From Tridacna crocea (lineage: Eukaryota > Mollusca > Bivalvia > Cardiida > Cardiidae), in assembly GCA_943736015.1 (NCBI GenBank), contig OX031073.1:22161210-22225209 (forward strand): DNA of 64,000 bases, in the 5' to 3' direction. Numbering within the stretch: position 1 is the stretch's first letter; each line of letters starts with the position of its first letter. The position numbers and the translations under genes were made by a program. The notes under the pieces were generated by a model. The model saw only the letters and a program-made list of their open reading frames with translations. It searched no databases and was not told the origin of the DNA. Of this stretch, positions 11,389-21,263 are shown piece by piece.

Positions 11389-11652
11389 TTGATTGATTGT
11401 ATTGGGGCTTTATGCCACTTTAATGGCTAAGGTCATATCATGGCGGTTGGTGACGCACATGTGTTCCCTGGCTTTCTCACACCAGTACTTACACTACTTT
11501 CTTTCCAATGCCACCATCTACTTTTCTCACATGCTTCAGCAGAGGTGAGAGGCGAAAATACGCCAGAAAGAAAGTTCACCTCAACCAGGTATCGAACTCA
11601 CAACCACCAGGTTATGAGTCGGACACGCTCACCACTGATACACCTGGGCGGG
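11389..11652 (-). mobile_element. tRNA-derived SINE with 13-bp target duplication
   Basis: On the - strand the element starts with a tRNA-like head: box A-like sequence around TATCAGTGGTGAGCG and box B-like GAGTTCGATACC at about 11590-11605. A shared central part (GAGAAAGCCAGGGAACACAT) and a CAATCAAT tail follow at 11389-11400. It is flanked by direct repeats CATCAATGTAGGA at 11376-11388 and 11653-11665, a clear target site duplication. RNA polymerase III transcription and LINE-driven mobilisation are known for SINEs; the partner LINE is not identified. Confidence 0.88.
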
Positions 11653-11659
11653 CATCAAT

Positions 11660-11720
11660 GTAGGAAACAGAGATATTGCTGGTAACTAGCATTTTCTCCT
11701 TTTTCCACAATATTTATGCA
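11660..11720. mobile_element. Family A palindrome fragment
   Basis: Only AACAGAGATATTGCTGGTAA and its complementary half remain, right after the SINE's target duplication. Confidence 0.5.
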
Positions 11721-11742
11721 AAATTGAAGCCAGATTTCATCA

Positions 11743-11961
11743 TTTATCTCATTATCAAACGACAATATTTTAGGTTGTCCAAATCGAAGGCAGTCACAGA
11801 GGGCAAAATAAAAGTTACTGAAAATTTGAAATTTGTTTCATGAAGGATAGAAAACATTGTGGAAAAAGGAGAAAATGCTGGTTACCAGCATTTTCTCCTT
11901 TTCCCAACAATGTTTTCAAAAGGCTTCTTTTTCACCTTAGTTAAAACTGGGAAAGAGTTAA
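11743..11961 (+). mobile_element. TTAA hairpin MITE (family A)
   Basis: Left end TTTATCTCATTATCAAACG with a mutated TTAA, palindrome at 11850-11920, right TTAA at 11958. Confidence 0.82.
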
Positions 11962-12196
11962 TTATCACATCATTCTGTACCTGAAGTACAAATAATCCCC
12001 TTGATTGCATGATTATACTGCTATCACAAAAATAGCTTCTAATAAGTTTATTGCCATTTCATCCTGGATTACACCACTCAAACCATTATCTATATGGTAC
12101 ATGTGAGTGCAAAACAAGATCAGGCTGCAAACCCTGATCTTAAGCTGCTTTCTCTATCAAATGCATCAATTGCAATGTACAACAATATAATACCAT

Positions 12197-12402
12197 TTAA
12201 GTCCTTACCAAACGACAAAATTTTTAGACTGGTCCAGATTGAAAGCACTTGAAGACTGCAAATTAAGCGTACCTCAAAAATAGAAATTTGTTTCCAAAGA
12301 ACATTGCGGGAAAAGGAGAAAATGCTGGTTACCAGCATTTTCTCCTTTTCCCACAATGTTTTTAAAAAGCTGCTATCTCAGGGTCATTTGGTAAAGGCAT
12401 AA
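12197..12402 (+). mobile_element. TTAA hairpin MITE (family A)
   Basis: TTAAGTCCTTACCAAACGAC start; the right end TTGGTAAAGGCATAAA has lost TTAA. Confidence 0.8.
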
Positions 12403-12659
12403 ATGGAAATTTTCTCGGCAAAGAAAATTTTGCGATTTTACCAATTAGTAAATTTTCCTCATTTAATTCAAGTATACCAACAAATAATGGGTGTCTTCAA
12501 TTCGCAAATATTTCCGTAAACAAAATGCTAATAAATGTTAATAATCGGTAATTAGCAACATTTTCAAAAATCGTAAACTATATACCAACATAATACAGTA
12601 TACAAGGGGTAATGTTTAAACCAGAATATACATCAAGAGGTGAAGAGGAAATTTGAAAA

Positions 12660-13009
12660 TATTTACTCTTTACCAAGCAACAAAATGTTAGACCAGTCCA
12701 TTTTTGAAGCATTTGCAGACAACAAATAAAAATTGACTCAGTAATCTAAATTTGTGTTGGAAATAGTAGAAAACATTATGGAAAAAGAAGAAAATTCTCA
12801 TTACCAGCTCATTCTTCTTTTCCAATAATTTTTTCAAAAGCTTTCTTCGTCAGGGTAAAGGAGAAAATGCTAGTAACCAGGGTTTTTCTTTTTCTCTAAA
12901 TGCTTTCTACCCTATGAAAGACAACTTCCATATTCAGAGTAATATTTGTCGTCTGTAAATGCTTTCCTTTCAGATAAGTCTAAAATTTTGTCATTTGGTA
13001 AAGAATTGA
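12660..13009. mobile_element. Two family A copies fused head to head
   Basis: 12660-12860 is a + copy up to CTTCGTCAGGGT; 12855-13009 is the right part of a - copy ending TTTGTCATTTGGTAAAG. Only one set of outer termini remains. Confidence 0.7.
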
Positions 13010-13081
13010 AGCTTTTTTGTGTAATCGAAGCCCGTTGTCAAAGTATACATATAACATGAAAAAGGCAAAAATCTTTTTTTT

Positions 13082-13310
13082 TTAACTCTTTACCACACAA
13101 CAAAATTTTGGACTGGTCCAAATTGAAAGCATTTGCAGACAACAAAATAAAGGTGACTGAAAAATTGAAATTTGTTCTCGGAAGGGTAGAAAACTCTGTG
13201 GGAAAAGGAGAAAATGCTGGTTACCAGCATTTTCTCCTTTTCCCACAGTGTTTTCAAAAGGCTTCTTTCTCAGGGGCGTCAAAAGTAGGGATTGCGTGGT
13301 AATGGGTTAA
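13082..13310 (+). mobile_element. TTAA hairpin MITE (family A), 229 bp, well preserved
   Basis: Both TTAA sites are intact. The palindrome (13183-13262) is nearly perfect. A good consensus copy. Confidence 0.92.
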
Positions 13311-13373
13311 ATCAATACATGTACTTTCAAAACTCCAGATTGTTTGGTAAAAGTTTAAGGCCAAACCAGTCTA

Positions 13374-13602
13374 TTAACTCTTTACCAAATGACAAAATTG
13401 TAAACTTGTCCAACTTGTAAGCATCTGCTGACAACAAAATAAGCGTGACTCAAAAATTGTAACTTGGCCTCAGAAGAGAAGAAAACATTGTGGGAAAAGC
13501 AGAAAATGCTGGTAACCAGCATTATCTACTTTTCCCTCAATGTTTTGGGAAGGCTTCTTTCTCTAGGTCGTAAAAACCAGTGCTTGTTTAGCATAAGGTT
13601 AA
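13374..13602 (+). mobile_element. TTAA hairpin MITE (family A), 229 bp
   Basis: TTAACTCTTTACCAAATGAC to GCATAAGGTTAA. A remnant of another copy's right end (CCAGATTGTTTGGTAAAAG) sits just before at 13336-13356. Confidence 0.88.
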
Positions 13603-13936
13603 GCCACAGTTTGTCTTTTACAAAATGCTTTGAATCTTGACAATTCTGAAATTTTGTCCACTAGTATAAGCGTCAACTTACCTGAAGTCTATCTACAAAT
13701 TATCCAAGTCAAACACTACTTTACTTACAAAATAGGTGTTAATCCCAATCTAGTATTTTGCCAATAATGACTGCTCCAGTTTTTTCCCTTGGTTCATTCT
13801 CGGTCTACAATTCTGATCGAAATAATTCCAATCATTCCAAGTTATTTTTCACCTAGAATGGCTCAGCCACGGCAGTGAAGATCAAAGGTCATAGAGTAAT
13901 CTATCTTAATCTACATAAAATTTTGCAGTTAGCAAT

Positions 13937-14168
13937 TTAACCCTTTACCAAACAATCGCTGGTTTTTACTACCCCGTGTTAGAAGCCTTTTGAAAACATT
14001 GTGGATAAAAGACAAAATGCTGGTAACCAGCGTTTTCTCCCTTTCCTACGATGTTTTCTACCTTTCTGGAAACAAAATAATTTCAATTTTTGAGTTACTT
14101 TTATCTTGATGTCTGCAAGTGTTTTGAATTTGGGCCAGTCTAAAATTTTTACGTTTGGTAAAGGGATA
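13937..14168 (-). mobile_element. TTAA hairpin MITE (family A)
   Basis: TTAACCCTTTACCAAACAAT start; the right end TTTGGTAAAGGGATAG has lost TTAA. Confidence 0.85.
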
Positions 14169-14364
14169 GTTTAGCCAGGCGTTCCATGGATTAATTCCCC
14201 TTGTTACCCAGATCAGTGACAAGGTCACCTTCCAGGCTAGAGGTTTCTATAAATAACTTTGCACTCTCCAACAGTTGTTCTGTACCTTTATTATGAACAG
14301 TCATTAATTTTGAGCCCCTACCCACTGATCCCATGTTATCACCTTCATCAAACAGTTCAATGAT

Positions 14365-14593
14365 TTAACCCATTACCACACGAGAAAATTTTGGACTGGT
14401 CCAAATTGAAAGCATTTGCAGACGACAAAATAAAGGTGACTGAAAAATACAAATTTGTTCTGGGAAGAGTAGAAAACAGTGTGGGAAAAGGAGAAAATGC
14501 TGGTTACCAGCATTTTCTTCTTTTCCCACACTGTTTTCAAAAGGCTTCTTTCTCAGGGGCGTCCAAAGTAGGGATTGAGTGGTAATGGGTTAA
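14365..14593 (+). mobile_element. TTAA hairpin MITE (family A), 229 bp
   Basis: Intact ends, almost identical to 13082-13310. The right TTAA (14590) is shared with the following truncated copy. Confidence 0.92.
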
Positions 14594-14695
14594 CTCTTTA
14601 CCAAACAACAAGATTTTAGACTGGTCCAAATTGAAAGCACCTGCAGCCGACAAATTTAAAGTGACTGAAAGTTTGAAATATGTTCTGTGAAGGCC
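14590..14695 (+). mobile_element. Family A, left half only
   Basis: It starts at the shared TTAA and runs to TTCTGTGAAGG, where a family D element takes over. Confidence 0.75.
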
Positions 14696-14845
14696 TTTTG
14701 CGGACAATGTAGATCAAGATCAGACAATACAGAACATGTTGGCTGATCCCGAAGCTACACTGTCTGATAAAAAAGATTTCATTCCTCAACACATAACTTT
14801 GAAATGGCAATATTTGGGTTTTTACTATCAAAATGAAAATTTTGT
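14696..14845 (+). mobile_element. Family D element joined to a truncated MITE
   Basis: CCTTTTGCGGACAATGTAGATC starts at 14691 and the diverged hairpin is at 14712-14745. The right half (ACATAACTTTGAAATGGCAA) matches the complete copy at 32333-32545 and ends at a TTAA at 14846. Confidence 0.7.
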
Positions 14846-14919
14846 TTAACCCATTACCACACAAGAAAAATTTAGACTGGTCCAAATTGAAAGCATTTGC
14901 AGACGACAGGAGAGCAAAT
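14846..14919 (+). mobile_element. Family A, left third only
   Basis: TTAACCCATTACCACACAAG to GCAGACGACAGG, cut by the next element's TTAA at 14920. Confidence 0.75.
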
Positions 14920-15143
14920 TTAACCCTTGACTTTTTAGCACAAGACAGAACTGCAGACTTGTCCAAACCAGAACCATTTGCAGACAACAATTTAAATGTG
15001 GCAAAAATGATAGAATTAGTCTTTCATAGGGTAGAAAACATTATAGAGAAAGGAGAAAATACTGATTATCAACATTTTCTTCTTATTTTTTTCTATAATG
15101 CTTTCAAAAACCTTACAATGTTGGATTGCGTGGTAAAGGGTTA
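14920..15143 (+). mobile_element. Family A MITE, diverged
   Basis: It starts at TTAACCCTTGACTTTTTAGC; the hairpin is weakened (ATACTGATTATCAAC centre) and the end GGTAAAGGGTTAC has TTAC for TTAA. Confidence 0.75.
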
Positions 15144-15398
15144 CCTGCGGAAATAGAATTTTGTCATGACACTGTATCCTCTTTTTCCTACAATTCTTTT
15201 TCTTTAAATTTCAAACCTCATCATCTGAGCTCATCAAATGTTTTTTTTTATAAATGCTATGTTGTAGAAAAGCATTCACCCAAACCGCTCCTCTCAGCCG
15301 AGCATAAAATTTCCAGTTATATAATGTAATTCGATATGCCTCCCAAAGTGACAGTGTGTGAAGAATTTTTTTCTTTCTTCCACTCTAATTCTCTTTCA

Positions 15399-15627
15399 TT
15401 AACTCTTTACCAAACGAAAAAAATTTACACTGGACCCAATTGAAAGCATTTGCAGACAACTACATAAAAGTGACTGAAAATTTGAAATTTGTTTTAGGAA
15501 GGGCAGAAAACATTGTTGGAAAAGGAGAAAGTCCTGGTTACCAGCATTTTCTCCTTTTCCCACAGTATTTTCAAAATGCTTCTTTCTCAGGGTCATGAAA
15601 AGTCGGGATTGTGTGATATAGGGTTAA
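15399..15627 (+). mobile_element. TTAA hairpin MITE (family A), 229 bp
   Basis: TTAACTCTTTACCAAACGAA to GATATAGGGTTAA, intact TTAA sites. Confidence 0.9.
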
Positions 15628-15641
15628 ACTCGTGTTAACCC

Positions 15642-15870
15642 TTAACCCATTACCACACAATCCCGACTTTTGACGCCCCTCAGAAAGAAGCCTCTTGAAA
15701 ACACTGTAGGAAAAGGAGAAAATGCTGGTAACCAGCATTTTCTCCTTTTAACACAGTGTTTTCTACCCTTCCCAAAACAAATTCAAATTTTTCATTCATA
15801 TTCATTTTGTCGTCTGCAAAAGCTTTCAATTTGGACCAGTCTAAAATTTTGTCTTGTGGTAAAGAGTTAA
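15642..15870 (-). mobile_element. TTAA hairpin MITE (family A), 229 bp, first of a chain of three
   Basis: TTAACCCATTACCACACAAT to GTGGTAAAGAGTTAA. The right TTAA is shared with 15867-16079. Confidence 0.92.
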
Positions 15871-16079
15871 CTCTTTACCAAACGACAATGTTTGAGACTG
15901 CTCCAAATTGAAAGCATTAGCAGAAGACAAAAGTAATATGACCCAAAAACTGAAATGTTTAGGGAAGGGTAGAAAATATTGTGGGATAGGGAGAAAATGC
16001 TGTTTAATAGCATTTTCTCCTTTTCTCACCATGTTTTCAAAAGTTATGAAAACCAGGGATTGTTAGGTAAAGAGTTTAA
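15867..16079 (+). mobile_element. TTAA hairpin MITE (family A), middle of the chain
   Basis: Shares TTAA on both sides. The palindrome has GCTGTTTAATAGC at its centre, itself symmetric, a change from GCTGGTTACCAGC on both arms. Confidence 0.88.
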
Positions 16080-16304
16080 CTCATTACCAAACAACAAAAT
16101 TTTAGGTTTGTCCAAATCGAAAGCATATGCAGACGACAAAATAAGTGTGACTGAAAAATTGCAATTTGTTTTGGGAAGAGTAGAAAACATTGTGGGAAAA
16201 GGAGAAAATGCTGGTTTCCAGCATGTTCTCCTTTTCTCACCATGTTTTCAAAAGGCATTTTTCTCAGGGTCATTAAAAGTCGTGATTGTGTGGTAAAGAG
16301 TTAA
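16076..16304 (+). mobile_element. TTAA hairpin MITE (family A), last of the chain
   Basis: TTAACTCATTACCAAACAAC to GTGGTAAAGAGTTAA, 229 bp. Confidence 0.9.
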
Positions 16305-16473
16305 GCACCTTTCATGACTATAACTACCTTTGCATTCAATGCTCTAGACAAAAGTAACTTTCAAATTGTGATTGCGTCTAACTTCTATGCCCAATATGAA
16401 TTTTGGATATATTCGGCTCTCTAAGGGTTAACATGTATCTAATGACAAACTCTTTAGACTTGCAGAGGGTAAA

Positions 16474-16702
16474 TTGACTCTTTACCACACAAGAAAATTT
16501 TAGACTGGTCCAAATTCAAAGCATTTGCAGACAACAAAATATAGGTGACTGAAAAATTGAAATTTGTTCTGGGAAAGGTAGAAAACACTGTGGGAAAAGG
16601 AGAAAATGCTGGTTACCAGCATTTTCTCCTTTTCTCACAATATTTTCAAAAAGCTCTTTTCTTAGGGTCGTAAAAACCAGGGATTATTTGGGAAAGGGTT
16701 AA
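16474..16702 (+). mobile_element. TTAA hairpin MITE (family A), 229 bp
   Basis: The left site is TTGA (mutated), the right is TTAA at 16699. Palindrome intact. Confidence 0.88.
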
Positions 16703-16756
16703 ATTCCAAATAACTGCCAAAAGCAAACAATGGGGTGTTAAAATACATCTTATTTT

Positions 16757-16986
16757 TTAACTCTTCATCACACAATCCCGACTTTAAACACCCCTGGGAT
16801 AGAAGCCTTTCGAAAACATTGTGGAAAAAGGAGAAAATAGTGGTAATCAGCATTTTCTCCTTTTTTCCCTAGTGTTTTCTCCCCTGTCAAAGAAAAATTT
16901 CACCATTTGAGCCACAATGAAATTGTTGTCTGCAAATGCTTTCGATATGGACAAGGCTAAAATGTTGTCGTCTTGTAAAGAGTTAA
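16757..16986 (-). mobile_element. TTAA hairpin MITE (family A), 230 bp
   Basis: TTAACTCTTCATCACACAAT to CTTGTAAAGAGTTAA. Confidence 0.88.
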
Positions 16987-17220
16987 CTTGCACCACATCA
17001 TGTAATGGAAATTACTGTGGAAATGACAAATCTTTTATTGGATGGTCTGTCAAGTGTAAGTCACTGTTGAAACCTGGTAATAAAAGTAAACAAAGGATAA
17101 AACAACCCGGCAACTTTTGACCTAGTTTGAAAATTTGTTTTCTCACCGATGATTAACACTTGGACAGATTGTTCAGTAACAGTTTGTCATCTTCATAGTA
17201 ATTTCAGTACACTGAAATGC

Positions 17221-17664
17221 TTAAACCCTTTACCACACAATCCCGACTTTTAGTTTAAACATATTTATTTTACATCGATTGAGAAACAAGTTCTTAAAAC
17301 TTATACTAAACTTTCTCGATTCTGCTTCCTGGGAATTACACCAGTGTTCGAGCCGAACGTGTTGGCCGATAAGTTGACACCCCCTCCCTGAAATCAAACT
17401 CAGGACCTTTTGGTTATGAAGCCGACGCTCTACTTCACGACCATGGACACCACATCCCAACTTTTAACAATCCTAGGAAAGAGACCTTTTGAAAACATTG
17501 TGTGAAAAGGAGAAAATGCTGGTATCCAGCATTTTCTCCTTTTCCCACAATGTTTACTACCCAACGAAAAAAGAAATCACCATTTTAACAACATTTAATT
17601 TGTCGTCTGCAAAAGCTTTCAGTTTCAACCAGTGTAAAACTTTTGCTGTATGGTAAAGAGTAAA
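17221..17664 (-). mobile_element. Family A MITE interrupted by a SINE
   Basis: The left 31 bp (from TTAAACCCTTTACCACACAA) and the right part from 17466 make one MITE once the 202-bp SINE and its duplicated target are removed. Confidence 0.85.
17252..17453 (-). mobile_element. tRNA-derived SINE inserted in a TTAA MITE
   Basis: On the - strand the head reads TGGTCGTGAAGTAGAGCGTC (box A-like), then TCCTGAGTTTGATTTC (box B-like), followed by a body and an A/T-rich tail. Target duplications ATCCCGACTTTT (17240-17251) and ATCCCAACTTTT (17454-17465) differ by one base. Removing the insert restores an ordinary MITE, so the SINE came later. Confidence 0.85.
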
Positions 17665-18129
17665 GTTAAAATGCATTTTATTGCCTCTTTGTTTTACTTT
17701 TGGCCACAACTGGACCTTAAATTCGGCAAATTCAGCAATTTCTGTACAATGCTATCTATACGGTCAACAGAGAGCATCAAAAGCTGTATGCAAAACTGTC
17801 ATTTGCATAGGTATCAAGCCTCATTTAACAATGATATCGGACACATTGCGAAATGAGAAACAAATTCTAGCCACAAACCATGGCTCTTTTTTCCTCAATA
17901 TTTTCAACACAGTCCACAAAGAGTTTTATTTGTGTTATAACGGGTTAAAAGTCTAAGATAATGAAAGAATAGGTTTATAATCTATCTATAGATCTTGTTT
18001 TGAGTTTGACAAACTCGTCCAGGTCAATAACCTCCCTCCTCAGACCAACTTATTGTAGATATTTGCAACTTTTTTGTTATAATAAATAGCCTGATAAGCT
18101 AAACAGCAGCTGTTCAACCTAGTAGAACT

Positions 18130-18352
18130 TTGATCCTTTACTATTCCAAACAAGCCAACATTTTAACAACCTTGACAAAAGAGGCTTTTAAAGCATTGTG
18201 GGAAAAGAAGAAAATGCTGGTTACCAGCATTTTCTCCTTTTCCCACAATGTTTTCTACCTATTTGAAAAAAGGTCTCATCTACTGAGCAACATTTTGATT
18301 CACAAAGTTGTTGGCAATGCATATTCTTTCCATTTGGACAGGTCTGCTTAGT
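18130..18352 (-). mobile_element. Family A MITE
   Basis: Starts CCTTTACTATTCCAAACAAG; well-preserved palindrome 18187-18260; right end eroded at TGCTTAGTTC. Confidence 0.75.
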
Positions 18353-18421
18353 TCTTTAACACACAACAAAATTTTAGACATGTCAAAATTTAAAACATTT
18401 GTGGATGACACATTTGACTCA
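18353..18421 (+). mobile_element. Family A, left fragment
   Basis: TTCTTTAACACACAACAAAA to GACTCAAC, then a family C element begins. Confidence 0.6.
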
Positions 18422-18626
18422 ACAAGAGGGCATCTCTAATTGACCCTAAATAACACTAAGGATGAGGCCATTTTGCATATGTTTAGGACACCTTTTGATA
18501 GCATAGAAAACACTGTAACAAAAGGTGAAATTGCTCATTACGAGCAATTTCACCTTTTGCCACAATGTTTTCCAAAGGCTCCTACAAGCAATGCGTAGAA
18601 ACAAGTATCTAAGGAGTAAAGGGTTA
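18422..18626 (+). mobile_element. Family C hairpin MITE, left end shortened
   Basis: ATCTCTAATTGACCCTAAAT start, hairpin AATTGCTCATTACGAGCAATT (two halves), right TTAA at 18623. Confidence 0.8.
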
Positions 18627-19019
18627 AAGTCTTTACTCAGCCCTATACAAAATCAGGCTTGTTTGGGGTAGGTTTAAGAGTTAATTCCAAGTGTGACATG
18701 AATAACTTGAGCTACTTCTGTAGATTAGTGCAGATCATGCTCAGATAAACAAAAGTTCAGTATACTAGTAATTAGCACACTGAAATTCTATAGTCTTTCC
18801 CTATGCCCTTAAATAGGAATTCATTTACTAGGTATCTGACAGAAAAATACCATTCAGTGATGAACCTAAATGATAAAGTAAACTGGTTCCCTTATATGCA
18901 ATTTCCAATGCTCTCTCCAACTGCTGCAAAAAATGGAGACAAGTTTTGTTGATACAAAATAAACATGTTGATACAAAATAAATGTGTAAAACATCTCAAA
19001 CTATGTTTTTTGTCTTTGA

Positions 19020-20362
19020 ATAATTGCACTCATGGTATAAAATCGTTTTTTGATTGGTCAGAATCGAGTCATGTGATGAAAAAAAACCTGCATGTTATTT
19101 TTCGATGAACGCAATAGCGCTACTTTCGGTTTTTCCAAATTGTTGTTGGTATCTAATTTTAGATTTCACGCAAACTGTTTATGGGCTATATTTAGAGTTC
19201 CATCGGTGAATCATTCAAATGCAAAAAGATCGATTTCTTTTTCTTTAAAAAAACTTGCAAAAAGGAAACTAACGAATAAACTTTGACAAAATGATGCGTG
19301 TGTATCTTTATTTGTACCCTAAAAATAAAAAAATACACTATGCCAGTGAATGGAGAGTCTGAATGGTCGACGTCATCAATTACATCATTCAATACGTCAG
19401 CGATTTTCTATAAAGCCAAGGTCACTGAGTTAAATTTAGTATACACTGTGTAAAGGGAAAAATCACTCTTGCATAAATGAACTTGATTTCTTGATTCATG
19501 ACGGAGTTAAACTTTTTTATTGCGGGGATTAGGTTAAAAAAATGCTGTTGACAAGAAAAAAGTTATCGTGGATTTGATGGAATGTATATAGAGGAAGAAC
19601 TGTTGGAGAAAGGATCGAAAGAAGTGAATACACTGTGTTAAGAATTTTTGAAATGTTGGCGTGATAGGAACGATATTAGAAACAAGCCTAGAACTGGGAA
19701 ACCAAAAATACATTTGAAAAATTAACAGCTGCGACACCGTTTTTTATGTTCTAATAAGTGGGTCACAAAACATTGGCGTCATTCGATTCATATCTTACAA
19801 GAAACATAGGATAGACCAAGTCTTATATCGGAACAGATAGAGATACTCATCGAGAACAGATCTGCCAACGGTACGTACACATATTCTTTACAAATTAGAT
19901 ATGTAAAGGTCAGTCGAAAGAACACATCGTCCGCTTAACTTCAAGTTTAGATAGTTGATTGTATTGTTCATATAGTTCTACATAATTATTTTATTCTTAA
20001 ATTTTGTTCGATGAATCATCGAAAGTATGATTTCAAAGCCGGCACAATGGCCACCTTCGACTAAAAAAAAAACGTTGAAAAGCTAAAAATAGATTGTGCG
20101 TTCTACCAAGTATCCGCTAAGGAAATTAACTCGTATTTACTGTTGTATTTGTCCATGATTTTTTTCTCTCTATCATTTTCGAAAAGTGATTTAAGTGAAC
20201 AGCGAGTGCAATTATAAGGGTTGAGTGCAGATTTTTGTGTTTTCATCGAGATATAAAATGCAATTGCCTTATTACATGACTTAACATAACGCCCTTTGGG
20301 CGTTTTTTGCCATGTAATAAGGCAATTGCATTTTATATCTCGATGAAAACACAAAAATCATA
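19020..20362 (+). mobile_element. ~1.35-kb element copy 1 (inverted partner at 61.2-62.5 kb)
   Basis: The main body, 19020-20215, begins ATAATTGCACTC and ends GAGTGCAATTAT, a 12-bp terminal inverted repeat. It is followed directly by a long hairpin (about 20218-20360) that begins GGGTTGAGTGCA. The same order of parts, closely similar along its whole length, is found in opposite orientation at 61163-62533. No transposase frame is present. Superfamily unknown. Confidence 0.75.
20218..20360. repeat. Long hairpin joined to the ~1.35-kb element, copy 1
   Basis: Two arms of about 55 bases containing ATGCAATTGCCTTATTACAT face each other around a short spacer that holds ACGCCCTTTGGGCGT, itself a palindrome. 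A second copy lies at 61166-61325 with a slightly different spacer. Confidence 0.8.
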
Positions 20363-20523
20363 ATACATAAAATTTTCGGGCTATACCTTCTAGATATAGA
20401 TTATTGCTGTGGCATATAAATCAATGCTGTAGCATATTTTAGAGTTTTCAGACCTTGGTTCATCCATTATTTATTAAAAAATGAAACCAAGGAATTTTAC
20501 CCCTGGAATTAACATTTGACCCC

Positions 20524-20970
20524 TTAACTCATTACCAAACAACAAAATGTTTAGCTTGTCCAAATCGAAAGCATTTGCAGACCACAAAATAGAAGTGACT
20601 AAAAATTTGAAATTTGTTTTGTTCAGGATAGAAAACATTGTACTAATCTAAAACACTGTACTCATCTACCTTCAGTTTGAAGGTGTCTGCTCCGATGCTA
20701 GTTTTATTACTGGTCTTCGCATTCACCTTCAGACCAATGTTCATTAAAGTATCTGGAACAGATACGATTTTACCTGCATCTTTTAAAACGGCTCCATGCA
20801 ACAAAATTTCCAATGACAGCTAACAAAATGGGCATGGATCGATAGATAAACTGATGAAAGTTGGTCTGACGGTGAATGCAAAGACCAATAACAAAAACAG
20901 CATCAGAGCAGACACCTTCAGACTGAAGATAAGGGTCATCAAAAGTAGGGATTATACAATAATGGGTTAA
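20524..20970 (+). mobile_element. Family A MITE with a foldback in place of its palindrome
   Basis: Normal left half (TTAACTCATTACCAAACAAC to GATAGAAAACATTGT at 20640) and right end (GGTCATCAAAAGTAGGGATT to TTAA at 20967). Between them is a ~290-bp segment with long inverted arms (about 20665-20735 and 20858-20930). Confidence 0.82.
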
Positions 20971-21263
20971 TTTCGTAAAGGGCGTAAAAAATGACCCATG
21001 AAATTTAATCTGTGGGGAAAACACTGCTTCAACATGGCAAAAGCAGAATGAAAGCATAAACATGTGACTTGAGGGAGCGTGACGTCCGAGTTGTTAGAAG
21101 CCTTGCACCTGTTTCTTTTTGTCATTATTCATTATCTAGCTAGATCAAAACTCTGCTAATGATTACCTTCAACAGAATAGGTCACCACTATGAAAACTTC
21201 TCAATTTCCCAGATACTGCCAGCCTCCGATGGCTCCGTTTAACTTTAAGAACAAAGGTCAGAC

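Noticed and set aside
13108..16296. Many frames with GENAGYQHFLLFPQCF
   Set aside because: All are translations of the family A hairpin core, repeated because the MITE is repeated.
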